From Acidimicrobiales bacterium (GTDB lineage: Bacteria; Actinomycetota; Acidimicrobiia; Acidimicrobiales; Aldehydirespiratoraceae), in contig JAJCXZ010000029.1 of the NCBI GenBank assembly GCA_029263175.1, forward strand, positions 1 through 32,460: a stretch of DNA of 32,460 bases, given 5' to 3'. Positions within the stretch are counted from its first letter, which is position 1, and each line of letters opens with the position of its first letter. Below are positions 9,230 to 17,689 of this stretch, piece after piece. The notes under the pieces are model-generated. The model ran no database searches. It was not told the DNA's origin and was given only the letters and a program-made list of their open reading frames with translations. The translations under genes were made by a program, and so were the position numbers.

Positions 9230-10131
9230 GAGGCTTCGTCCGGGCTCGGCTTCATGGCGTCGAGGCTACCGACCCCATTTCGAATGGCCTGTTCCATGGC
9301 CACGACGGCGAGCCATCGAACATGATCGACGTCGACCCCCGAGACCTGCCCCGTTGCCGCGGCGACAAAGGCGTCGCCGTCGGAACGCATGTGCGGGGGC
9401 GAAACGGCGCGAGCGAGTCCATCGTGGGCACCCTGCGCGGCCAGGTAGCACTCGAGCTTCGTCATCTCAGCGTTCGTGACCACGACGCCGATGACGGTGT
9501 TGGTGCCGACGAAGCGCTCCGGCCGGGTCCAGCGGAACGAGCCGTCGCGCACGGCGGCGGCCGCCACCCCATCGTCGATCCCACCGGCGGCGTTGACGGC
9601 CACGATGGCACTGACGGTGAGCTCACCCTCGGTGAACGTGGCGATGCCGACTCCTCCCGCAACCGTGCCCGCCGGGCCGCGCCACTTGTTGACCGTGGCT
9701 CCGGTACCGGCGCCCACCCGCCCGACATCCGGAGTCGCAGTGGCGGCCGCTAGGGCGGATGCGCCGGCGGCGGCTTCCGGCCAAGTGTCCGGACTCCCGA
9801 CCCCAAGATCGAACAGCGACATGCCCACGACGATCGGAACCGCGCCGACGCTGGTCGGAAAGCCGACGCCATCGGTGCGCAAAGCGTCGACCACCCCGTC
9901 GCAGGCGCGAAGCCCGAAGGCCGACCCACCGGACAAAACGACGGCGTCAACGTGGGAGACGAGACGTTCAGGATCGAGAAGGGCGAACTCCCTGGTGGCA
10001 GGAGCCCCACCGCGAACCTCACCCGATGCCACGGTCTGCGGGGGTAGCCGCACGACTGTGCAGCCGGTGGCCGCATCGGCATCGGTCCAATGGCCGACGA
10101 GAAGTCCCTCGATCTCTCCGTTCACGATCAC
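9226..10131 (-). CDS. P1-family (S58) Ntn-type hydrolase, DmpA/NylC-like
   Basis: About 301 residues. The conserved core motifs are SGGSAFGL (68-75), VGAGTGATVNKWRG (139-152) and GTNTVIGVVVTNA (209-221). In NylC, a 6-aminohexanoate-oligomer hydrolase, the proenzyme cuts itself at an Asn-Thr bond and the new N-terminal Thr is the nucleophile. Here Asn211-Thr212 sits in the matching position, so self-processing is predicted. DmpA-type members are aminopeptidases; the natural substrate is unknown. The start is uncertain: GTG at 10131 or 10125, neither with a clear ribosome site. It begins only five bases after the preceding glycosyltransferase stop and overlaps tsaE, so it is part of the operon. 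It is not part of the usual alr-tsaE neighbourhood. Confidence 0.85.
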   Translation of the reverse strand: MIVNGEIEGLLVGHWTDADAATGCTVVRLPPQTVASGEVRGGAPATREFALLDPERLVSHVDAVVLSGGSAFGLRACDGVVDALRTDGVGFPTSVGAVPIVVGMSLFDLGVGSPDTWPEAAAGASALAAATATPDVGRVGAGTGATVNKWRGPAGTVAGGVGIATFTEGELTVSAIVAVNAAGGIDDGVAAAAVRDGSFRWTRPERFVGTNTVIGVVVTNAEMTKLECYLAAQGAHDGLARAVSPPHMRSDGDAFVAAATGQVSGVDVDHVRWLAVVAMEQAIRNGVGSLDAMKPSPDEAS

Positions 10132-10136
10132 CGACG

Positions 10137-11273
10137 CTAGTGCGCCGGGCGAGACCCTCCCGCCACGAGTTCGTCGATCGCAGTGTCGTACGCCTCTGCC
10201 ACCACCGGCCAATCGAATCGGCCCATCGTGGCGGCCAAGCCCGAGACGCCGGGACGTTCGGAGGCAACTGCATCGAGCGTCGAGCGGAGGGCCGTGCCCA
10301 GCCGGCCTCGTTGGTAGAGACATGCTGCGTGCCACGGTGGCGGTATCACCTCTCGGTAGGCAAGCGCATCCGGGACGACCGGCCATGCACCAGCCGCTAT
10401 GGCCTCGACCACGGCGATACCGAAGAACTCGTTCCTCGCGGCTGAGACAACGATGTCGGCATCTCGCAGCAGCGCCACATAGTCCTCGCGTGACTGTTGA
10501 CCGCGGGCGACAACCCGGACACCCAGCTGATCGATCATCGGGTTCAGCTCGTCCGCCTGGCCGCCGGTGTCGTCGCCGACGATTGCGAGTCGGAAGTCGA
10601 TCCCATCCCCCGCGGCGCGGATCAGCGCTTGCAGCACCGCACCGACCTCCTTGTCGTGGTGCCAACGTTGACTGCTGAGAACGAGCGGAGCATCACCGCG
10701 GCGGCCGGACCGAGTCGTGGCGCTGAGCCCGGCTTTGTCGACCCCCACCGGATGCACCCGAGCGCGATCGGCCACACCATCGAGCAGGTCGAGATGGTCG
10801 TGATCGGGAACCGACAACAGGAGACCCGGCAACGCGCCGAGAAGCTCCTCGCGATGAAAGCTCGAGTTGAACCAGATCTCATCGGCTGCAACCATGCTGC
10901 GCCACATCGACCACACCAGTCCCTGATCGAGCGGTTCATCACCTTGGCGGGGATAGGTCAGCTGGTTCTCGTGCAAATACAGCACCGCGGGGACATCCGG
11001 GAGCGACTGACGCGTGAGTCCGAGCAGCGCGGCGAGGTCCACCATGTCGGTGGCCACGATCGCGGCCGGAGGACCGTGGATGGCGATGTCTTCGTTCAAT
11101 GCGCGGGCAAGCGTGACCGCGCTGCCGCGCATCCGCCACCGCCACGCCATTGCCTCATGTCCGTGAATCGTGACGCTGTGGCGGCTCGCCCGCTGCCATC
11201 CCACCGCCCAGGCCCGGTGCGACCCGCCGAGGTAGGGCTCGATCAGGGAGACCCGGAACGAACCGGTGGTCAC
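10137..11273 (-). CDS. GT4-type glycosyltransferase with DUF3524 N-terminus, tRNA-queuosine alpha-mannosyltransferase-like
   Basis: A 378-residue protein. The N-terminus VSLIEPYLGGSHRAW (8-22) and YLHENQLTYP (99-108) match the DUF3524 domain found in GTDC1/QTMAN, the animal enzyme that adds mannose to queuosine at position 34 of tRNA-Asp. The C-terminal half is a GT-B glycosyltransferase domain with the retaining GT4 signature E-x7-E (Glu282, Glu290, in NEFFGIAVVEAIAAGAWPVV). Bacterial homologues are mostly uncharacterised, so the tRNA substrate is an inference from the family and from sitting among tRNA-modification genes. The GTG start overlaps the alr stop as GTGA, which fixes the start. 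A longer reading frame upstream is an alr shadow. Confidence 0.82.
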   Translation of the reverse strand: MTTGSFRVSLIEPYLGGSHRAWAVGWQRASRHSVTIHGHEAMAWRWRMRGSAVTLARALNEDIAIHGPPAAIVATDMVDLAALLGLTRQSLPDVPAVLYLHENQLTYPRQGDEPLDQGLVWSMWRSMVAADEIWFNSSFHREELLGALPGLLLSVPDHDHLDLLDGVADRARVHPVGVDKAGLSATTRSGRRGDAPLVLSSQRWHHDKEVGAVLQALIRAAGDGIDFRLAIVGDDTGGQADELNPMIDQLGVRVVARGQQSREDYVALLRDADIVVSAARNEFFGIAVVEAIAAGAWPVVPDALAYREVIPPPWHAACLYQRGRLGTALRSTLDAVASERPGVSGLAATMGRFDWPVVAEAYDTAIDELVAGGSRPAH

Positions 11274-12361
11274 CGGTGACGTCGTTCGATGCGGGGGCCG
11301 AGCATCGTCAGGACCTCGTAGCCGATGGTGCCGAGCCGGCCGGCGACGTCGTTTGCACCGATCTGATCGTCGCCCTGACGTCCGATGAGGATCACCTCGT
11401 CGCCCAACTCGACGCCGGGACCGACCTCGATCATCGTCTGGTCCATGGTGATGTTGCCCACCATGTGGCAGCGTTCCCCGGCGACGAGCACATCGACGCC
11501 GAGCACACCCGATGACCGGCGGATGCCATCCGCGTAGCCGACCGGAATGGTGGCTACTCGGGTGTCTCGACGCGCCGACCAACGACGCCCATAGGAGGCC
11601 GTCGCTCCTTCGGCCACGTCGCGGATGGAGCTCACGGACGTGCGCAGCTCGAGGGCCGGGTGCAGGTCGACCACGGCCTCCGTTTCCGGGGCCGGATGGA
11701 CGCCGTACATCGCCAGCCCTATGCGAACCAGATCTCGCCGCGCCGACGGATGAAGCAGAGCTCCAGCGCTGTTCGCAGCGTGCACGACGGTTGGATCGGC
11801 CCCCGCGGCGCGAGCGATTTCGAGCGCCTCGTCGAACCGCGTCAATTGCTCGGCAGTGAAGGAATCAGCCGGCTCATCGGCGACGGCAAGGTGAGTCCAG
11901 ATTCCCTCGAGGTCGAGCCCTGCGCCGATTGTCTCGTGCACCACATCGGCAACCTCCGCCGGCCGCACACCCATGCGATGCATGCCCGTGTCGATCTTGA
12001 GATGAACGGGAAACGAACGTGCCAGCCCGGCAGCCTTCTCGACTCCCGCAGCCGAGCCGACGGTGAGACGGGTGCCCGCGGGGAGGTGGTGCCCGAAGCG
12101 CTGCATCTCGTCGACGGGCCGTTCACTCAGCACGAGGATCGGCGTGTCCTCGACGACCTCGGCCAACTCGATCGCCTCCGGCAACGAGGACACGGCGAGC
12201 CAGGTAGCACCCGCATCAAGGGCCGCGTGGGCCACTTCGACCGCGCCGTGGCCATAGGCGTTCGCCTTCACCACTGCGCAAACGGGCGTGCCGACACGGG
12301 ATCGGATGAGCCGCACATTGTGGCGAATCGCGTCGAGGTCGATGTCGGCGTAGGCGGTCAT
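11270..12361 (-). CDS. alr: Alanine racemase
   Basis: A 363-residue PLP enzyme that interconverts L- and D-alanine for peptidoglycan precursors. The PLP-binding lysine is Lys32 in VKANAYGHG. The catalytic tyrosine of the opposite face is Tyr257 in ATASYGRRW. LKIDTGMHRMG, HAANSAG and PVGYADGIRR are also present. Its length is normal. The ATG overlaps the nnr stop as ATGA, and its own stop overlaps the next gene as GTGA, so it is in the middle of a translationally coupled run. Confidence 0.97.
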   Translation of the reverse strand: MTAYADIDLDAIRHNVRLIRSRVGTPVCAVVKANAYGHGAVEVAHAALDAGATWLAVSSLPEAIELAEVVEDTPILVLSERPVDEMQRFGHHLPAGTRLTVGSAAGVEKAAGLARSFPVHLKIDTGMHRMGVRPAEVADVVHETIGAGLDLEGIWTHLAVADEPADSFTAEQLTRFDEALEIARAAGADPTVVHAANSAGALLHPSARRDLVRIGLAMYGVHPAPETEAVVDLHPALELRTSVSSIRDVAEGATASYGRRWSARRDTRVATIPVGYADGIRRSSGVLGVDVLVAGERCHMVGNITMDQTMIEVGPGVELGDEVILIGRQGDDQIGANDVAGRLGTIGYEVLTMLGPRIERRHR

Positions 12362-13698
12362 GATCGAGTCTCGCTGATCCGGGCGAGAACGTGCGGCAGG
12401 CGGTCGACCAGATCATGGGCCACAAGACCGACCGGATCGAGCGCTCCCGCCTCGGCATGAATCTGTACGGCGGCGGTGGCGGCATCGAACGCATCGATGC
12501 CCTGGGCCAGCAGACCGACAACGAGCCCGGCGAGCACATCACCGGTCCCTGCCGTGGCCAGCGCGGCGCTTCCTGCCGTCACGACCCGCGCCTGACCATC
12601 CGGCGATGCCACGATCGTGGTCGGACCCTTTCGCACAACGACCGCTCGGGTCGATCGAGCCATGTCCACGGTGGCGGCAATTCGGTCGTTCGACGGATCG
12701 CCGCCCAGCCTGCGCCATTCACCGTCGTGCGGGGTGAGGACCGTGGCTGGAGTACGGGTCGGAAGCATCGTCATGATCTCGGGGACAAGTGCATCGCCAT
12801 CAACGACCACTGGGAGGTCGACGGCGAGAATGTCATGGACTGAAGCCAGATCGTCTCGGCCCAGCCCGGGGCCGAGCAGGATCGCGTGCAGCCGATCGAT
12901 GTTGCCGGCCGCCGCGGGTCCCCAACCGGTGGCCGGGAGGCGATGACCGACCGCCTCGGCCGGTCCGGCGCCGGCTGCGCCCCCGGGGCTGGCGAGTTGC
13001 ACGAGACCGGCGCCCACCCGCTGCGCGGCCGCGGCCGCGAGGTATCCGGCACCCTCCATGCCGAGGCTTCCACCGATGACACGGACCGCGGTGCGCCACT
13101 TGTGGTCGTCCGCTGGTCGGGTCGGGACCCACGCCACAAGATCGGCGTGTTCGGTGACGAACACCGTGGCGCGGCTCACGTCGAGGCCGATGTCGGCCAC
13201 CAGCACGTCACCGCAGTGCGACCGTCCCGGTTCGAGCAGTAGCCCCGGTTTCAACGCCGCGAAGGTGATTGTGCGGTCGGCGAAGACCGGAGCGCCAACG
13301 AGTTCGCCGGTGAGTCCGTCGACTCCGGAAGGGATGTCCACCGCAAGGATCGCGACCTCTGGGGCGACGCGTGGGAACGAGTACGACCGCGACAACCCGG
13401 TGCCGAACGCCGCATCGATCACGAGGTCGACACCGTCGATGATGGTGGGGGTGTCCGCGACGTCGACCACGTGCGCCCTCACCCCTCGCCGGTTGAGGTG
13501 GCGAGCCCCAACCCGACCGTCCGCACCATTGTTTCCTGGCCCGGCAACGATGGCGACGCGGCGGCCGTAAACCCCGCCAAGCATCCGGATTGCTTCCCGG
13601 GCGACCGCTCGACCGGCTCGATCGACCAGAGCGTCAATCGGGTCAGCGGCGCCGGCATCGATCGCCGACATCTCCAAAGGGGTGACGACTGGGATCAC
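12358..13698 (-). CDS. nnr: Bifunctional NAD(P)H-hydrate epimerase / ADP-dependent NAD(P)H-hydrate dehydratase
   Basis: A 446-residue metabolite-repair enzyme that restores damaged NAD(P)HX. The N-terminal epimerase domain (YjeF_N, about 1-195) has GPGNNGADG (53-61), DAAFGTGLSR and DIPSGVDG (121-128). The C-terminal dehydratase domain (ribokinase-like, about 198-446) has LGPGLGRDD, LTPHDGEWRRL, VRKGPTTIV and the TAGTGDVLAG phosphate-binding turn. The domain order and size match the usual bacterial fusion. The GTG start overlaps the acpS stop as GTGA. The epimerase domain is shorter than usual after RAVAREA, but the key motifs are kept. Confidence 0.95.
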   Translation of the reverse strand: MIPVVTPLEMSAIDAGAADPIDALVDRAGRAVAREAIRMLGGVYGRRVAIVAGPGNNGADGRVGARHLNRRGVRAHVVDVADTPTIIDGVDLVIDAAFGTGLSRSYSFPRVAPEVAILAVDIPSGVDGLTGELVGAPVFADRTITFAALKPGLLLEPGRSHCGDVLVADIGLDVSRATVFVTEHADLVAWVPTRPADDHKWRTAVRVIGGSLGMEGAGYLAAAAAQRVGAGLVQLASPGGAAGAGPAEAVGHRLPATGWGPAAAGNIDRLHAILLGPGLGRDDLASVHDILAVDLPVVVDGDALVPEIMTMLPTRTPATVLTPHDGEWRRLGGDPSNDRIAATVDMARSTRAVVVRKGPTTIVASPDGQARVVTAGSAALATAGTGDVLAGLVVGLLAQGIDAFDAATAAVQIHAEAGALDPVGLVAHDLVDRLPHVLARISETRS

Positions 13699-14066
13699 GA
13701 TGCGAGGGCGACCACCGTCGCCTGAGCGAGCGTGTCGGTATGGCTGAGCGAGATGAGGAATCGGGCGACACTGTGAGCCGTCGCCACCTCCCCCGCTTCG
13801 CCATGGAGCACGAGCTCGGGGTGACCGTCGGGGAACCGCACGACTTCGATTTCGGTGAAGCGCATGCCGCCCAGGCCGAGCCCGAGCGACTTCAACACCG
13901 CTTCCTTTGCCGCAAAACGAGCGGCATACGGGCGAGCCGGATCAGCCGAGGTTTCGGCGTAGGCCTGCTCGCCGGGGCAGAAGAGACGATCGACCATGCC
14001 CGGGGTGCGCGCCAGCACATCCCGCATGCGGTCGATGTCGACGAGGTCGGTACCAATCCCGATCAC
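13695..14066 (-). CDS. acpS: Holo-[acyl-carrier-protein] synthase
   Basis: A 123-residue 4'-phosphopantetheinyl transferase of the AcpS type that converts apo-ACP to holo-ACP using CoA. It begins MIGIGTDLVDIDRM, with the Mg-binding Asp7, and carries RFAAKEAVLKSLG with Glu55. ISLSHTDTLAQATVVA is the usual C-terminal strand. The GTG start (14064-14066) has no ribosome site, but a TAGGCT box ends six bases before it, which suggests a leaderless transcript. It is the first gene of the nine-gene operon. Confidence 0.96.
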   Translation of the reverse strand: MIGIGTDLVDIDRMRDVLARTPGMVDRLFCPGEQAYAETSADPARPYAARFAAKEAVLKSLGLGLGGMRFTEIEVVRFPDGHPELVLHGEAGEVATAHSVARFLISLSHTDTLAQATVVALAS

Positions 14067-14072
14067 AACCGG

Positions 14073-14078
14073 AGCCTA
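14073..14078 (-). promoter_or_regulatory. Putative -10 box for a leaderless acpS transcript
   Basis: The coding strand reads TAGGCT, then six bases, then the GTG start of acpS. TAnnnT six to eight bases before a start codon that lacks a Shine-Dalgarno sequence is the hallmark of leaderless actinobacterial mRNAs. The same TAGGCT hexamer is the -10 box of the rplM promoter. No convincing -35 box is seen, because that region is taken up by the hairpin at 14081-14107. Confidence 0.4.
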
Positions 14079-14080
14079 AA

Positions 14081-14107
14081 GCACACTGGGGACAGACCCC
14101 AGTGTGC
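14081..14107. repeat. Perfect 11-bp inverted repeat between glmS-like and acpS, possible terminator
   Basis: The arms GCACACTGGGG and CCCCAGTGTGC are perfectly complementary around a five-base loop. As RNA on the minus strand it forms a strong hairpin beginning 10 bases after the stop codon of the GlmS-like gene. It is followed only by CTTTAGG, so the U-run needed for a canonical intrinsic terminator is poor. It could be a bidirectional or U-less terminator, or a copy of a dispersed palindrome. Confidence 0.6.
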
Positions 14108-14117
14108 GTTAGAAGCT

Positions 14118-17100
14118 TCAGCTCAGCCGCCAGCGATCGGCAAGGTCGTTGATCGGGAGCGTTAGAAGATCGCTCACCGCCTGATCGGCGAGAATGTCTT
14201 CCCGGAACGTCGGCTCGGTCTCCGTCACCGCGTCGCGCAGAGCGCTGTAGCGGTGGCGGTAGCCCTGCAGCACACCACGAGCGGCGGCCGCGGACAGGCC
14301 GTCGACGAACTTCACCTGGAGCAATGTCATGCCAGTCGTGACGTTGTCCTTGAGCTCGGGGATGAAGATGACCGGACGGTTGTCGCTTCGACCGCGAGCC
14401 ACGAACACCCGTCGTTCCAATGCGACCTGGTGCTTGGTACCCCGCAGGGTCGGGTTGCGATCGGTTCGGGATGCGATGTTGCGCGAGATGCCGCCCCGGT
14501 CGACAACGACCACGCTGGCATCACCCTTGCCGTCTTCGTCCAGGCCTTCGATGCGATAGCGCGTGTGGCCCAGGACCTCGTCGATCGCAGGATCGAGATC
14601 GGCGAGGGTTCGCAGCGAGGCGTAGCTCAGACGATCGCGGGGTGCGCCTGCTTCGAGCGCCGCAGAAGCAAGCGCAACCTCGAGCAGTGTTTCGTCACTT
14701 CTCGAGATGCCGACCGTGACCGTCTTGGCCTGGTGCTTGATGGCATCGATTGGTCGAGTGAGTTCCTCGATGCCGAGAGTGAGAGCGGCGGCCAGATCGT
14801 CGAGCACCACCGCCGGCGTGCCGACCTTGCCGTATTCGATCTGGTACGACTCGAGTTGGATCGAGCCAAGAGCAAAACGCAGGAGCGATCCGATCTTCAC
14901 TGCCGTCGACGCTTCGAGGTGGCCGTTGTATGCACCGCTGCGAACACCGTCGAAAAAGGCTGTGGCTGACTGCTCGAGGACCACATCGACCGAAGCGAGG
15001 GCTGCCTCACCGGTGATATCAGTGCGCGCGGCGGCCTGCTCGATCGCGCTCCGGGCTTCCCGCATCGGCTGAGCCTGAGCGTCGATCGCGAGAGCGGCTT
15101 CGTAGCCGAAGAGATGACCGGCCATCGCCGAGAGAATGAACCCGAGGCGGGCATCAACCGAGGGCACCGGCAGCACCGCGAGAGCACTGTCGAACCGCCC
15201 TTCGCCTTCGTCCGCGACCACGATCGGCGCCGCCTTGTGAGCTCGAAAGATTGCGACCTCCTTCGCCACATCGTCGGCGGTCGAACCGGAGAGCCCGGCG
15301 GCACAAACGAGTATCAACGGCTCCGACGAGAGATCGATGTGCTTCTTGTCCTCCGTGGAGTCACACGCAATCGACTTGTAGCAGAGCTCGGAAAGCTTGA
15401 TCCGGACTTCTTCAGCGGCGATCTTGTTCGGCCCGTTGCCGACGATGGCCCAATAGCGGCGCGACGGCGCGAACTGCCGGGCAGCCTGGCCGATGACTTC
15501 GCGACGGCTGATCACCGTTTCCAACGACTCGGGCATCGCGATGATCCCGGACACCAGCTGACGTCGGTCCTCGGCCCCCTCGTCGCCGAGCACCTCGTCG
15601 GCAATGGTCACCGCGAGCAGGAGCCCGGCCGCGATCTGCGAATAGAAGGCCTTGGTCGAGGCAACGCTCATCTCGACATCGCGACCGTCGGATGTGTAGA
15701 GAACACCGTCGGCTCGATCAGTGAGATCGCTCCCCCGCCGGTTGACGATGGCGATGACCCTGGCGCCGCGGCTGCGAACGATGTCAACAGTCCGATTCGT
15801 GTCGGTGGTGGTGCCGGACTGGCTCACGGCGACGATCAGGGTGTCGCGCATGTCGGGCCGCAACTCGAAGCCCGACAGCTCGGTGGCGAGGAGAGCCTCG
15901 GCGTGCACCTCACCCGTCGGGATCAGCGCTTGCAGCGCCGCCGCCAACGATTGACCTCCGACCGCGGCCGTACCCTGGCCGATGACGAGGACACGGTTGA
16001 TGCTGCCGTCGCGTAGTCCGACGCGAACGTCCTGCGGCACGATCTCCTGATCGAGCGTGACCTGTGGGCCGGACGGAGTTTCGGTGATCTTGCCGCGCAG
16101 TGTCTTGCGGAACGAGGTCGGTGCTTCGCCGATCTCCTTCATCAGATAGTGCGGGTGATCACCACGGTCGATGTCGCGTGTGGTGATTTGGGCGACGACA
16201 ACGTCGGCTTCGACAACCGGAAGATCGGTGCCGTCGTAGGCCTTACGAAGAATGCCCTCGAGCGTTCCCGCCTGATTGCCGTCGAGCTCGAGGATCTGAC
16301 CGCGGCTGGCGTTGGGGTTTTCGAGGTTGCCGGGCGTCTCGCCGTCCATTCGGATGTACCGGGCAGTTTCTTCAACGACGCCATACGGCTCGCTGGCCAC
16401 GATGTACGCATTCTCGGCCAGGCCGACATACAGAGCCTGACCCGAACCTCGAAGCGCGAGCTGGAGCCGGTCGGGGGCCGCCGCGGTGGAAGCACCGATG
16501 GCGACCGAGCCCTCGAAGGTGGCCACCGTGCGACGGAATGCCTCAGCGGACTCGAGCCCATCACTCAGACGCCGACTCATCAGACTCGGGATGACCTTCG
16601 CATCGGTGGTGATGGCGGGCGGGATGGTCACGCCTTCTTCGACAATCAGGTCGGCGAAGTTGTCGACGTCGCCGTTGAGCGCGCCGACCACATAGGGGCC
16701 CTCGGTGTCGAGCAGTTCGCTGTTGAGCGGGTGAGCGTTGGGCTCAGAGACGATCCCGATCGACGCCCACCGGGTGTGGCCGAGCACGAGGGTGCGAGCC
16801 GTCTCGTTCGCGAGAGCACGCTGCAGGAGATCGTCGCCCGCGAAACCTTCACGCAGGACCGCTGTGTTGTCACCGAGTTCGCCGATTTCCGCCGCGGTCT
16901 TGTGGACGATGCTCAAGACGCCATCGACAATACGAACCGAACCGGTGCCGTAGTTGACGTCGCCAGATCGGCGTTCGATCTCGCCCTGGACGGCCGGGTC
17001 GTCGAGGTCGAGTGCGTGGTCATGAATGAGGAGATGCAACCCGGCCGAATCGCGACCGCGAACCTCGAGACGATCGAGCGCTGACAGCGCCTGGTGGATC

Positions 17101-17552
17101 GACAGGAATGCGCCCAGGGCACCTCCATCGGTCGAGCCTCCGCTGAGCGTGGAAACAACCTCGGCGGCGCGGAGTCGGTCACGGGTGATGGCCCAGATTC
17201 CGTCACGAACACGGATGAATTCGAAGTTGCGGCCTTCAAGGGCGCGAGTGTCGAGACCGCCATCACGCTCGAGGCGCTCTTCTTCTTCCACCACGACGGC
17301 GAGGAGCTCGCCGCAATGGTGCTCAAGCGACGACGCCAACGAGCGGTCAGCGAGCATCAGGCGAAGGCCCGGCACACCACGCAGGAGCCGGTCGGCCTCC
17401 GTGAGTCGATCACCGGCCACGGTGAGTGCCGCGGTGACGTCGTCGGCCCCTGTCACCGTCCCCGCCAAACCCGCGACGAGGTCAACGACCTCGGACGCTC
17501 TGGGCGTTGGCCGGGTAGATGGCCGCCGTACAACGGCGATGATGCCGCACAT
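14118..17552 (-). CDS. Enlarged GlmS-like glutamine amidotransferase / double SIS-domain protein (1144 aa)
   Basis: It lies in the position usually held by glmS (glutamine-fructose-6-phosphate aminotransferase, which makes glucosamine 6-phosphate) but is nearly twice the usual length of about 610 residues. The class II amidotransferase residues are present: Cys2 after Met, GHTRWA (258-263), NAHP, LNGD (292-295) and TTD (315-317). HPHYLMKEIGEAPTSFRKTL (466-485) is the usual linker. SIS domain 1 includes VSQSGTTTDT (576-585) and SVASTKAF (629-636). SIS domain 2 spans about 690-840. About 130 extra residues separate the N-terminal Cys strand from RGRDSAG (165-171), and about 300 unrecognised residues follow the second SIS domain. 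The usual C-terminal lysine region appears as REARSAIE. The ATG has a GGAGG site. It is most likely the functional GlmS, but this is unproven. Confidence 0.85.
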   Translation of the reverse strand: MCGIIAVVRRPSTRPTPRASEVVDLVAGLAGTVTGADDVTAALTVAGDRLTEADRLLRGVPGLRLMLADRSLASSLEHHCGELLAVVVEEEERLERDGGLDTRALEGRNFEFIRVRDGIWAITRDRLRAAEVVSTLSGGSTDGGALGAFLSIHQALSALDRLEVRGRDSAGLHLLIHDHALDLDDPAVQGEIERRSGDVNYGTGSVRIVDGVLSIVHKTAAEIGELGDNTAVLREGFAGDDLLQRALANETARTLVLGHTRWASIGIVSEPNAHPLNSELLDTEGPYVVGALNGDVDNFADLIVEEGVTIPPAITTDAKVIPSLMSRRLSDGLESAEAFRRTVATFEGSVAIGASTAAAPDRLQLALRGSGQALYVGLAENAYIVASEPYGVVEETARYIRMDGETPGNLENPNASRGQILELDGNQAGTLEGILRKAYDGTDLPVVEADVVVAQITTRDIDRGDHPHYLMKEIGEAPTSFRKTLRGKITETPSGPQVTLDQEIVPQDVRVGLRDGSINRVLVIGQGTAAVGGQSLAAALQALIPTGEVHAEALLATELSGFELRPDMRDTLIVAVSQSGTTTDTNRTVDIVRSRGARVIAIVNRRGSDLTDRADGVLYTSDGRDVEMSVASTKAFYSQIAAGLLLAVTIADEVLGDEGAEDRRQLVSGIIAMPESLETVISRREVIGQAARQFAPSRRYWAIVGNGPNKIAAEEVRIKLSELCYKSIACDSTEDKKHIDLSSEPLILVCAAGLSGSTADDVAKEVAIFRAHKAAPIVVADEGEGRFDSALAVLPVPSVDARLGFILSAMAGHLFGYEAALAIDAQAQPMREARSAIEQAAARTDITGEAALASVDVVLEQSATAFFDGVRSGAYNGHLEASTAVKIGSLLRFALGSIQLESYQIEYGKVGTPAVVLDDLAAALTLGIEELTRPIDAIKHQAKTVTVGISRSDETLLEVALASAALEAGAPRDRLSYASLRTLADLDPAIDEVLGHTRYRIEGLDEDGKGDASVVVVDRGGISRNIASRTDRNPTLRGTKHQVALERRVFVARGRSDNRPVIFIPELKDNVTTGMTLLQVKFVDGLSAAAARGVLQGYRHRYSALRDAVTETEPTFREDILADQAVSDLLTLPINDLADRWRLS

Positions 17553-17689
17553 GTTGTGCCTCCGCAGAGCGAGAGAAGTCGCTTACCAGTCGGCCGCCCG
17601 ACCGGGGCAGTTTAGAAGTGGACTCCGCCGGGTTCGTCGCGGCCACGGAGCGTGACAATTCTGACTCAACGGGCAAAGCAGCGCCGGGC

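Noticed and set aside
10132-10665. Upstream extension of the P1-family hydrolase reading frame (479 residues in all)
   Set aside because: It overlaps the glycosyltransferase gene in another frame and the extra residues are low-complexity Arg-rich shadow sequence.
11274-11582. Upstream extension of the glycosyltransferase frame
   Set aside because: It overlaps alr and is Arg/His-rich shadow sequence; the GTGA overlap start gives the exact DUF3524 N-terminus.
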